64,000 bases of DNA. It comes from Colletotrichum lupini (Eukaryota; Ascomycota; Sordariomycetes; Glomerellales; Glomerellaceae). Where the stretch lies: contig NC_064682.1 in assembly GCF_023278565.1 (NCBI RefSeq), forward strand, positions 2,852,001-2,916,000. The letters are read 5' to 3'. This document shows positions 37,106 to 48,135 of the stretch, piece after piece. Under the pieces are notes generated by a model, which was not told the DNA's origin, made no database searches, and saw only the letters and a program-made list of their open reading frames with translations. The position numbers were made by a program, and so were the translations under genes. Position 1 is the first letter of the stretch. Each line of letters begins with the position of its first letter.

Positions 37106-37287
37106 TATTATAGAGTTATTATAAGGATATTAATATATATAAAAAGAACGGTTATTTATTAAAAATAGGAAATAAGTATAAAGCTTATTTTAATATAAAG
37201 GGTACGAGCGAAGTAAGCCTTAGTAATTATATAACCGAGGTTACGTAACGTGCGGTAAGGCTATAGATAGTTAAAGCTATTACGACA
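37106..37287 (-). repeat. 5' LTR of the truncated copia copy
   Basis: 182 bp. The outer end reads tgtcgtaatag on the minus strand, retaining the TG lost in the other two LTRs. The inner end ctctataata matches 11,481. Confidence 0.88.
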
Positions 37288-39770
37288 TAGATTAAATTAT
37301 TAAATAGACTATATCCGTCTACGGATTACTTATTAATCGACTATATAACACGTATATCCTAAGATTAACCTCTTTGGAAGCTACAGCGATCTGCATGCGC
37401 TTGGATCGGACGCTTTCGATTTTGTGTTTTAAGGTTCTCTTACAATGCTACGCCATCGCCAGGTAGCCCTCTTTGCTGAAGGCGATAACAGACAGTGCTA
37501 TAACAAAATTAACCGGGGTGCTGCGTTCCCACAATCCGAAAGTTTCTGCTGATAAACCATCTCCACTCTCTAGAGCGCACGTCTGGGGCAGTTGTCGAAC
37601 TCTGTTGCGCACCGGCAACTCCAGCGTCAGTGGTGTCTTTAAAGTTCAACTCGCACTGCACGCGCAAAGTCAATTTGACTGCCGCCAAGACATTTTTCGT
37701 AGGTTGGCCTATCCGTTCTGCTGGTGTACGAATTTGGGTGGGTGTGGTGATCGTGGGAGTAGTTCTGCACCAAGCTGGGGGAGGGCTCCAACGCTCATCT
37801 GCAGGCTCAACGGGCAGAATTTCGACATTTGGCGGGTTTGCGAGCAGAGCTCCAGATCGCTGATCATCATTTTCCGGTAGTGGTTGACGGCAGACTTGAA
37901 GGGTTTGGTGGGCAGTGACGACAGAACCACGCGATTACTGAAAGAATTGATTTCCCCATATTGATATGCAATATGGATGGGATAAAAGGACCTCCGACCC
38001 TTGAAGTAGACAACTAGATAATTAACTCAAACGTCAGCGAGGCCCACGAGTCATCTCAACAGATGCAATTCATCCAGCGTCAACTCGTGTTGAGTTGGCT
38101 TGAGTCATAGGGAGGTTGAACACGAATTTGAACAATTGCCACAGCAGACTCGATGAATTCTCAAAATGGAGATTTCCGTTTGAAGGGCCATGTTCTGATT
38201 TTGTGTATACGTACATGTAGTGAACTGATTCAGCAGGCGCGCGTGAATAGTAATGGCACTCTCGGACTCAGGCTGCCAATAAGTAAGAGACAATTGCCGA
38301 TTCTAGCTCAATCTACACCGTCGATAGAAGAATTAGTTTGTTGCTCATGCTCAGGCAGAACGTGGAGTACATGCAATGATCAGGATACCTCATGGCTTCA
38401 AGAAGGGGTGAGGAAGTGCGCGCATCGGAATGGAATACTCAGCATACATGTTGAGTTGTCAATGAAGTTACCTAATTGATGCCACAAGTTTTCAATTGTC
38501 CTAGACTAAATTCGTGACTCTCATTTGTATGATTGAACTTGCTCAGGCATAAGCGAAAATTGGTTGTAAAATCTAGTGTACAGCCAATAAGGAGAGTACG
38601 GCCTTGGCTAGGTTGATGGCTATGGAAACTGCAAGTGTTCATCACCAGTATCGCTTGACTGGAATGATGCACTTATTACTGAAATTGGACCATGCACCAA
38701 ATCGTAGTAGAGACATTTTGTATTTGTGTCGTTTTGTTGAAGGTAAAAAAAGGACAGAGACGGCAAATGTGTACTGCTGTTTAGTGCTCTCTAAAGACAG
38801 ACTATTCACAGAATGACCGCACAGGGGAAGAACAAGGGAAAGAAAACTTGAAACTTAGCACTCCTTCTCTGTTAATTGACTATCGAACAGAGTTCGATCT
38901 TTTTCTAATGTTTGGACAAACCACTTCGATCAAATGCCGAGGGGCCAAAGTGCAAACGTAACTTCAGATTCCCGATTCAAGACTCCAAGAGTCGGCCCTC
39001 GGAGTCTAAGGTTTAATGCGCTGTAGCCAGTGTCAGCAAGAAAAACAGCGCGTGCGTCACGGCCGCGCAATGTTCGTTGTTGAGATCAGCAAAGTTCAAG
39101 TCGAACGAACCTCTTGCAAAAAAATACACACTAACAACAGGTCACAAAGTTCGAAAACCTAGTATCGCGTCTGTTTCTTGAACATGTTGCCAATTGGTGG
39201 AGGAATCGATCGTCTTTCAATTAGGTGGCTGGCGTAGAATGTTTCTTCGGAAGAAATGCCGAAAGAGTGGGAACCGATGGTGCAAGATGTGCATCAATGG
39301 CGTTCATCGCAACGGTTTTCATAAGCGCCACCAACCACTGATAGAGCCCGGATGGTGTCATTGGTTTAGACTGACATCTTGACATGGGCATCGCGGAGAT
39401 TCGGCCTTGTTTCGACAACGTCAAGTTTCCCAAGGGACTGGAAACACTGTGTTCTAGCTATGCTTTGCTGCGTGAGTCTACAGTGCGAACGCCTTATCAC
39501 GAATTGTCAGGTTTCGATGCGTCAATCGGCAATTCTCTCCACTGAGGACCCCATTGACAATACAACTCCCGCATGACGCTGTCGGCTCCTGCCGAAGAGA
39601 GAAAGCTTCAATTGACCGTCTGATATCAGAGTTTGACTTGCTGAGTATAAGATGTAAAGCCATGTAGCCATTCGGAACCTCGAACCGACGACCTTTAGTC
39701 AAGTCGCTCGTTGCAACCTGTCTCCAGCTTGAGAACCTGCCCCAAAGACAGCTTTCAAGGCTTCAAGATC
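37288..39770. other. Gene-poor 2.5 kb between the AT-rich block and the rhamnogalacturonan lyase gene
   Basis: The first 80 bp are AT-rich, probably RIP-affected or older element DNA, then composition becomes ordinary. Open frames up to 135 codons (37,473-37,880) have no domain, signal peptide or supporting splice sites. The last few hundred bases should hold the promoter of the lyase gene. I recognise no RNA gene or repeat. Confidence 0.5.
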
Positions 39771-41571
39771 ATGCACTTCTCTCGGCTGTCCGCGTTGGCT
39801 TTGGCCGGCAAATTGGCCAGTGCCGGGAAGGGTCCCTTTCTCGAGCAGATTAATGACTCGACCTGGGTCATTGGAAATGATCACTGGAACTTGACACAGG
39901 GTTGGCTCTACGCAACCAAGCTTTTCTGGGAGGGTGTCCCGGGCGCCGATCTTGTGGGTTCGGCTGCCGGCCACTACGTCGGCTACGGTAAGACGACCAT
40001 CTCATCGCAACTTTACTTGATGAAGCTGTGCTGACTGACATATTGCAAAAAAAGATGGGGAGAACAATCTCCAGTTCACAAACGCCACAATCGCATCCCG
40101 CGGTACGGACTACATCGATGTCAGCTTCTCCGCCGCTGCCGGTGACTTCCACTGGGTGATCTTTGACGACTTGACCGGCGCGTACCAGTACTTTGTCAAC
40201 CGGGCCCTCCCCGACATTAGCATCCTCCGGACTTTGTGGAGGTTGGCCCCCGACGTCTTCCTCAACGGTCGCACGCATCTCAAAGATGAGCCCCTGCCCG
40301 ACTTTTCGCTCTACGCCACCGCGACCAATGTACAGGATGAGACCTGGCAACTGGCCGATGGGTCCTTCATCACAAAGTACGACTGGTCCAATGCTGTCAG
40401 GGATCGTGACTTCTACGGCGTCTACGGCCCCAAAGCCGGGTCGTGGTACATCCATCCTACGACGGAGTACTACAACAGCGACCACCTGAGCCAAACTTTG
40501 ACGGTGAGTTATTAGGTGACTCCTGCAATCTCGTAGGCAAATTTCTGACCTGATGACTAGGTCCACCGAGAGTCAAAGACTGGAGATGCAGTCCAGCTCA
40601 ATGTCGTTCAGGACACTTCTCACTTCCGTGTTGGCAAGACAGTGCCTCAGCCAGCAGGCAAGGTCTGGGGACCTTGGTTGTGGTATCTCGTAAGAACACC
40701 TTGATCTCGCAAAAGTCAGTGTCCCAATATCGCTAACACTTGCACGCAAAGAACAATGGAGACGTAGCGGACGCCGCGGAAAAGCACAAGGAGGAAGTCA
40801 AACACGTCCCTTACACATGGTTCAAGGACACAGCCTACCACTCTCGTGGCGGAGTCCAGGGAACTCTGGTCCTCTCCGACGGCCGTCCCGCCTCTGGCGC
40901 TGCTGTCTTCCTCGGTGACACCGACACGACCATCCGCCCCTCGATTCAGGGCAAGAACTACTACTACACGACGTACACCAACGACAAGGGTCGATTCTCC
41001 TTCGACAATGTTCGCACTGGCGGGTACGCCGTCTACGCCACCTCCAACGGTGGCAAGCTGGCTGACGTCTACACAAACTTCACTGCGCCCCTGACCATTA
41101 CGAAGGACAAGACACTGAACCTCGGCGAGCTCTCGTGGACCGTCCCCAAAAGCAAGCAGATCTTCCAGATCGGCGAGTTCGACAAGAAGGCCAACGGTTT
41201 CAAGAACGGCGGCGTGCCCTACCAGCACGGCGTGGCGGCGAAGAGCCCCGCAAACCTGACCTTCACCGTCGGCAAGTCCCAGAACGAGGATTGGTACTTT
41301 GCGCAGTCCGCCATCGGAAAGTGGACGATCGAGTTTGACATTCCCTCGGCGGACCTCGCTGCAAACAAGACTGCGCTGCTCAGCGTGTCGCTGGCTGGGT
41401 ACTCGCAGAGCGCGGCTTTGGACATTGACGTCAACGGGCAGGTTTACGGCTCCCTGAGCAAGGACACGTTGACTAGCGATCCTGCTCTGTACCGGTCTGG
41501 CAAGGTGAGCGGCGAGTGGCGGTTCTTCCAGTACAAGATTGATACCGACGTTCTCAAGGCTGGGCAGAATA

Positions 41572-43458
41572 AGTCAAAGCACCCACTTTTGGGCACCCCC
41601 CCCTTTTGGGCACCCCCAAAAATCCCTCCCAGCCACCACATTAAAACCCTACCTATTATTTTAATTCAACATAACAATTATAAAAATCGTCCAAATGCAT
41701 TCCTTTTTAGCACACTTACTAATTAGTAAGTAATAGTATCGTATACTAAAAATAAGCTCTAATAGGTACTTAATACTATTAAAAACGGTCTCTCTATTAA
41801 AAGGGCCTCGATTAAGTTCGGGGTTCTTAAGATAATACTTTAGGGTCGAAAAAGAGGCCACTAGATAAGGGCGAGGGTATTCGCAGAGCTTTAGAGGCTT
41901 CTTTTATAATAAGAAGACTAGCTAGCCTAGTAAATTCGTATATAGTATTACCTAGGTATTATACTAACTTATAAATAAGTTAGGGAATTTACTAAGCGAG
42001 TTCTAAGGTCCTAGGGGGATAATAAACTACTTAATAAGAGATAGATTAACGCTTTTATTAAAAAGAATCTATTAATAAGGGTTTAAAGAAGTTATTTAAT
42101 TAATTCGCACCGCGTTAATAAAGCTACTACTAATATAATTAAATAATAGTTTAGATTATTTAATATACTAAAGATTAGCGGTATTAAATAGGCTAATAGG
42201 TATAATATAAATAAGACTAGTATAATAGAGGGTAAGGGAGCTAATAGGCTAGTCTTAGGTATAGTAGAGGCCATAGTAGTATAAAAAAAAGAGCCTAGTT
42301 CGCGTACCTAAGTAATAATTATTAAGTATATCTTTATTAATAGTAGAGCTATTAAACTACTAGTTATTTACAAAGGAAAGTCGGTTTAATAGTAGTAGTT
42401 CCCTTTTTAACTTACCGCTTATAATAGTTAGAAGTTTATAATAATAGATAATAGCTAGATAACCGACGAGACTACTTTTTACTAGCTAAAAGAAGTATTC
42501 TTATTATAAACTAAGACCTCCCCTATTAAGGGGCTTAGTAAGCTAAACTAGCCTCGACTATTAGTACTAAATAGGTATAGGAGTTATACAATAATAGACT
42601 TTATATAAGAGTACTATAAAAATAACGTCTACTTATTATTCTTACTACTACACGCTTCCTATATCCTCTAACTATTAGATATAGCTATTTTTAAGCCTAT
42701 TAAGTCTATATATAAAAAGGAGCTTAGTAAGGAGGATATAATAAACAATTTTACTATTATTAGAAAGCGGTACTTCTTAAGCTACTACTAGCTTACTCGT
42801 TTAGCTAGTTTAACGTCGTTAAATATATAAAGTAGGTAGAAAGTAACTAGACTATAGCTACTTAACATAGCTAAGCTACTTCTTAACTTAATAATCCTAC
42901 TTATATAAGTTATACTATCTAAAAGGGGCACAGAAGCTAGGTAGACGACTAGTAATACTAGTAGACTACTTAACTAGGTATTAGCGACCTTTATTATTAA
43001 CTAGTTAATTCCTAAAAAGGCTAGCGAGCTCTATAATTACTTAAAGCTATTTATAGAGCTTAGTTTAGATAATAGTACTTAACGACTACTATTCTAAAAA
43101 GTAAAAAAAGCTTTTAAAGAGCAGGCCTACTTATTAGCCACATTTTAGTACTAAGTTTAAGTTTTTAAGGCTAGGATTAAGCGCATAAGGCTTAAGAAAA
43201 AAAAGACTATATATCTAGACCTAAACACTAGGTTCGCGGATATTTAGAACGTATAGAAAGCTTAGGAGGACTCTAGCGACCGTTTAGTTAGTCCTAATTG
43301 ACTCGTAGGGGTCGAATTACTTAGGGAGAATTTTGATTATATTATTATGGTAGTAGAAGATAGTTAATTAATTGATTGTGGTTGGTGTTGATGTTTGGAT
43401 GCTATGTTTTGTTGGGGTGCCCAAAAGGGGGGGGTGCCCAAAAGTGGGTGCTTTGACT
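41572..43458 (+). mobile_element. Fot1/pogo-type (Tc1-mariner superfamily) DNA transposon
   Basis: The element is 1,887 bp with 45-bp perfect terminal inverted repeats (41,572-41,616 and 43,414-43,458) and a TA target duplication (41,570-41,571 and 43,459-43,460). The termini begin agtcaaagcaccca, very like the known Fot1 end AGTCAAGCACCC. Each terminal repeat contains ttttgggcacccc twice as a direct subrepeat. The interior is AT-rich with RIP-type loss of CpA/TpG, whereas the GC-rich ends are intact. It is inserted in the last exon of the lyase gene, in the same orientation as that gene. Confidence 0.96.
41700..43300 (+). pseudogene. RIP-degraded pogo/Fot1 transposase
   Basis: Plus-strand translation through stops at about 42,640-42,900 gives blocks such as LLDIAIFKPIKSIYKKEL, matching the LQPLDVGcFgPLK.aYrkel region of Fot1 DDE transposases, followed by a degenerate Arg/Lys-rich block corresponding to the N-I-..GWRATGI. 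region. Multiple stop codons preclude activity. The outer limits are approximate and no start codon is identifiable. Confidence 0.7.
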
Positions 43459-43637
43459 TACTGTGGGCTTCACTGTTACTCGTTACACTCAGTGGAGAGG
43501 TTTCTTGTATGACAGCATCATCTTGGAATGGCTCTAAGTTACCAAGGCATCTGTCACATCCATGTATCTATCACGAGTACAAGTAGCCATGAGAATCAAG
43601 GAACTAATGACATAAGAGATTATGACTACTGGGAACG

Positions 43638-46600
43638 CTACTGCTGCTGTTGTTGCTGGAGCCGAAGAAGTTCTTGGAGCTGCTGCTGTTGTTGGGGAGT
43701 CATTTGTCCCCCCAAAGTTTGGCCAGGAATACCTACGTTGTTGGTATTACTTTGTTGTGCACCCATGGCTGCGTTCGAGCCGCCGCTTCCAGCACTCCCC
43801 AGACCAACGTTGCCGAGACCAGCGTTTCCGAGGCCAGCGTTACCCATGCCCATGTTGATGTTGCCCATCCCCATGCCAACGTTATTCATGTTGCCGAAGC
43901 CGGCCTGCGGGGACTGTGAGGCCATGGGATTACCCTGATTTTGCAGATTATTAAACCCAGGCCCAGCCATTCCCATGTTCGGCATGCCCATTCCCATCAT
44001 ACCTAACTGATGCAGATTCTGGAAGCCTCCGGGCATCCCAAAACCCTGCTGAAACCCTCCCTGCTGAGGCACTCCAAGCCCTTGTCCACCGAAGCCAAAT
44101 TGATTCCGGTTGAAGTCGTCGTAGCGATGCTCTTTCTTGTGGGCAAGTTCGTTCTCCAGGCGCTCGTGCCTCACGGAGTAGAGATACGCGTTGAACTCAT
44201 GGGACACCTTGGCCACCTTCTCAAAATGCTCACCCTTCACAACGATGGGCCCCGGGATATTGTTCTCCTGCTGATGGAATTCGGCCAGCGCCACGGCCGT
44301 TTGGAAGGCGTTTCTGATTTGTCTTCCGTTCCAAACTGGCTTGTGGTCATCCCTGAGAGTTTGCAAGTTCCAAAGAGTTGTAGAAAGAGCTACGATCTCA
44401 TCGCGCTTGAATGTTACGTGTTGCGACGGGTCCATCGGCGCAGCTGCGATTGAGAGTTTCTCCGTACGATCCATTTGCACTTCCCATATCTTCTTGGTTT
44501 GCTCGTGGGTGAGGGGTGGATAGTACAAGGCCATGGACATGCGGGACTTGAAGGCTTCGTCAAAGGAGCCAACCTTGTTGGTCGTGAGAAAGAGAATTCC
44601 TTCGTAGTATTCCATCACGCGAAGGAAGACTGTATTCAAGAATCAGCACAAATATGGGAGCTAGATACCGCTTCAAACGTACCAGATACTAATGCGTTTC
44701 GCTCAATGTTGTCCTGGCTTCTTTCGGCCAGGAAGACGTCAGCTTCGTCTAAGAGCAAAACGCAATCCCAGGCTTGGGCCATCTGGAATGCATTCTGAAG
44801 ATTGGATTCCACCTCGGTTGGAGTCATCCCCAAGTCACCTGTTTATGAGTCAGAGCCTTGTTCTGATAAATCCATACTTCGCAGTATGGTACGCACCGCA
44901 AGTGATAGGCAACAATGGCTTGTTGTAGTAGGCTGCGACGGTTTCTGCGATCCATACTGTTAGTATACATCCAAATTGCCAACATAGAGTTGAGAATAAT
45001 ACTGACCAGCAGTTGAAGTTTTGCCCACCCCAGGAACCCCGTGCAATAGTACGATGAGGCCCTTCCCTGAATGTTGTCAGTCTTTAAGGTCTTTCAGAAA
45101 AACGTCCACCATTCATGATAATACCTTTGTCTTGGATGATATCGAATTGACGCCGCTCAGACTTCTTCTTGCGAAAATGAGTTGCCATCAAAGACTTGAT
45201 TATGGTTCTGTGACTGTCGTCTATCTGAAGGTAGTCCCATGCCTTCTTGTCTTCTCCCATTCTAGTGAGGCTATGTCCCTGAGTATCAAGTGAGCCAGAC
45301 CCGAGAGGAATGCAAGCTAGATTCCATATGTCAGCGAAATCAAATCACTTCTTGCTGAAAGAATGTCCATTTACTTACCCCACTGACGTGTACGTAGAAC
45401 AAAAGCAAAAACTCTGTTGGGAAGCAGGAGGATCTCATCTCCTTCAGGAGACTCTCGGCCGTAAACCTCTACGGGCTGAGATTGATCGGTGTATTCGAGA
45501 ACTTCCTCCGCCATTCGAGCATCCCATACTCGATCATCGTCTACTCCTGGGGGAATGATTGGAGGGGGGGCAGAATATGGTGGCGATGCTTTCTTTTCTT
45601 CAGTAACCTCGGCCAAGCCCCAACTGCCTCTGGACGATCTTCCGGGCTTCCAACTTGGAACTTCTTGTAGGCAACGATGGAAATCCACAACCACTGGGCT
45701 TTCAATAGCCTCCGAAATCATCACAGCAGAAGTGATCGCCCCCTTCTCAGGACGGCGTAGAATAGTTCCCTCAGGTTCGTGTATCAGACTTTGACCTCGG
45801 TAATAACTGTAGGACCATCTTGTGTAGGATATGAAATCTTGTCCTTTTTCCTTGCAGCCTGATATGTCAACAAAGCCATCTCGCTCTGCGATTCTCAAGG
45901 GAATGATCGGAAGGGAACGAATACTGGTCAGATCCCTGAGCATCTCGAACTTAAAGTTCTTGAAGACGCGGATGAACTGGACGCCATCGAAGTCTATGTG
46001 ATAGCATTCTATCACAAAAGGGAGAGGCCTCGAGTCGTTCAAAGCACCTCCAAGCTGTAAATTAGTGGCTTGAGTCGCAGGTTGCCGGTATTGTGGTGTT
46101 TGACCTCCTTTGCCTTGAACCACACGCCACAGCTTCTGGGGAACTGCTGGATCTTTGACGTAGACGATACTCCCCGGTTTGAATACATGCCATAGTTCTT
46201 GGTAGTGGACCCGGACATCGCCTGATCCCTCAACTGCTTTCCCCAAGGGAAGAATGTACTCATCAATGCAAGACACAAGGGTGCCTAGGTCATCAGATGC
46301 TTCTTGCAGTTCATCTTGGGTTAAAGATTTCCAATCGTACGCCGAAGTGAATATAATGTTGTCTCTCGTTTCTCTTGTCATTGCTGGCTTTGCATCCTTC
46401 GTTTCGATTTCTTCACTGACTTCGGCTTCAGTCGACACTTTTGGGTCTTTAATCTCTATGTCTCTGTCTTTGGAGCTAAGACAGAGTTCCTGGATCTCCG
46501 ACAATCTTTCGCGGATCTTGGGCTCAAGCCATTGGAGAACCTTGAAAGGGCGGTAAATCGTGTAATTGTCGGCCGGATGGTTCGGAACCAGGGCTCCATT

Positions 46601-47461
46601 CGACAGGGCACTAAGGACTCTCTTTACCGCCAAAGAATTGATTGATATCCTCGAAGGGATCACTTTAATATCGTTGTCCCGGGGCTGTAGAATGACGGGT
46701 TTAGCATGTGACCGACTATCGGGACCGCTCCGAAAATATTCCCTGTCTAGAGGCTCTTCCTCTATCAAAATCTCAATCGCGTACTCTTGAGGTAAGTCCA
46801 CCCACTCCCTCCATTTGCACTCGATTTTCCCGGAAAGGTACCGCTTCCTCTCTTCATATTTCACCTCACTCGGAGGTACCAGAGGAGGTCGATTACTGTC
46901 TTTGATCACCTCAGAGATCCAGTTCATCATCTTCAGATGGTTGGCGAAGTACGTTGCCGCGCTATTAGGATGGTATGTCCTTGACGCATCAAGATGATGC
47001 AAAGACATGCTTTGAAGCTCTCGCGCAACTGTCACCAATTTAAAATTCCCTTCGCCGCGGAACAGTCTGAAGTCTCGGGGCATAAGACTTCCATCTGAGG
47101 TCTCGCTGACGTTGTCGGGTATATCGGATCTTGAGACATCATCGGGAATAGGATCGACTTCTGGCTCTGTACCAGACGGCAATTCCTCGGCGTCTTGCTG
47201 GCTGAGAGTTTCTTGTGAGGCGTCATGATGACTTGACTTTTGCTGTTGAGCATTAGTCATCGGATGCAAAATTCTGCATCGTTACGTCCGTTACATGGCG
47301 GTGCTTACAAGAGGTATAGAGGATATCGTTTCCTTGCTTTCAGTCTCTGTATTGGAATCTTTCTGTGAGATCAGACTCGACGCCTCGGTGGAATGAGAAG
47401 TTGTAGCCCGCGGAATATCAGCCCTTGGGGGGTGAATCGACACATCCAACGTCGAAGACAT
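43638..47461 (-). CDS. AAA+ ATPase with DUF7025-like N-terminal region and Gly/Met/Asn/Gln tail
   Basis: Seven exons encode 1,154 aa: 47,461-47,309, 47,242-45,379, 45,316-45,125, 45,066-45,007, 44,944-44,897, 44,838-44,683 and 44,629-43,638. Intron 1 has a tgactaatg branch site next to its acceptor. The N-terminal 650 residues include a DUF7025-like beta-rich region; the ATPase domain carries Walker A GVPGVGKT (746-753), Walker B LLLDEAD (800-806), sensor TTN (840-842) and an Arg finger in FKSRM (854). The last 140 residues are low-complexity, rich in Gly, Met, Asn and Gln, ending in poly-Gln. Such ATPases form large fungal families of unknown function. It is divergent from the DUF7708-like gene, with 674 bp between them. 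Confidence 0.88.
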
Positions 47462-48135
47462 GTTCTCTAGCTGTCGGGAACTTGGGAGTATGTCTCATTC
47501 GACCTGATTAATCGTGAAGCATGAGGTGTCATGAGCTATCGCTCCCAGAAGAAAGATCAAGTCGGCTGGGTAGCAACTCTATTGAGGTTGGGGTAAAGCA
47601 GTAGTAGCGATAACGTTTCGCGTGTGGCTGGGTCGCAATGAGCAAGGTAAAGAACCCCAAGTAGCAAAGAACCTGGGAGTGAGCAGTTTTCATCATGTCT
47701 GCTGTTTGGGATGACAGGCATCAAAGGCCAATAAACTGGAGCCTCAATGCCGGAGGCAGGCACGTACAGAGTGTTCGGGCTACTTCAAGGGGGGGTGCCA
47801 GCTTTGCCAACTATTGGTCAGCCTGATGATGAGATGTTTAACGATAAGCGCCTTGTTCCCCTTTAGAATCAATCTTATGCAGGCAAGCTGTAGCCCGGCA
47901 GCGATACAACTCTTTCCAACCCCTCACAGCAGGTCTGCATGCCGACTCCCGGATGCTGACGCCAAGACACGCCGCCATCCCCCATCTTGGTATTGATGCC
48001 AGCGCTTACGCTTACCCCCCTTTTCCGCGGCCTTACCATCAGGTGAAACGGCAGTCGAAGAAGAAGCAGAAAGGATTTCCACTACGTCTTTCCTCGAAAC
48101 TTTTAGGAAAGTTTGGATCCCTTCGGAACACAATC
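47462..48135. other. Divergent intergenic region between AAA+ ATPase and DUF7708-like genes
   Basis: 674 bp of ordinary composition that must contain both promoters. I found no repeated motif or RNA gene. Short open frames in either strand have no supporting features. Confidence 0.6.

Larger units (their letters stand above)
32135..37287 (-). mobile_element. Truncated, inverted second copy of the 182-bp-LTR copia, RIP-degraded
   Basis: The reverse complement aligns with 11,300 to about 15,421 of the nested copia. It has a complete 182-bp 5' LTR (37,106-37,287), the gag and integrase region, and then a break at 32,135 before the reverse transcriptase. Reverse transcriptase, RNase H and 3' LTR are missing, and no target duplication is seen. 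A 1,024-bp insertion explains its extra length. This copy has lost Cs in contexts other than CpA as well: many CpG and CpT sites kept in copy one are TA or TT here. So it has had more or different mutation. Confidence 0.85.
39771..43537 (+). pseudogene. Rhamnogalacturonan lyase, polysaccharide lyase family 4, split by a transposon
   Basis: Exons are 39,771-39,987, 40,055-40,503, 40,561-40,689 and 40,752-41,571, with the last exon resuming at 43,461-43,537. With the insertion set aside this is 563 codons in one frame. A signal peptide (about 18 residues) precedes the catalytic domain, whose TKYDWSNAVRDRDFYGVYG and SWYIHPTTEYYN blocks are typical of family 4. Then come a fibronectin III-like domain (from QGTLVLSDGRPASGA) and a carbohydrate-binding jelly roll. 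The enzyme cleaves rhamnogalacturonan I by beta-elimination. A Fot1-like transposon sits inside an Asn-Thr codon pair 25 residues before the end. Without excision the frame runs into the element and stops at 41,726, replacing the last beta-strand with about 51 unrelated residues. Activity of this allele is doubtful. Confidence 0.93.

Noticed and set aside
37473..37880. 135-codon open frame and overlapping frames near the AT-rich edge
   Set aside because: No domain, signal peptide or splice structure; composition is of non-coding type, and several frames overlap without preference.
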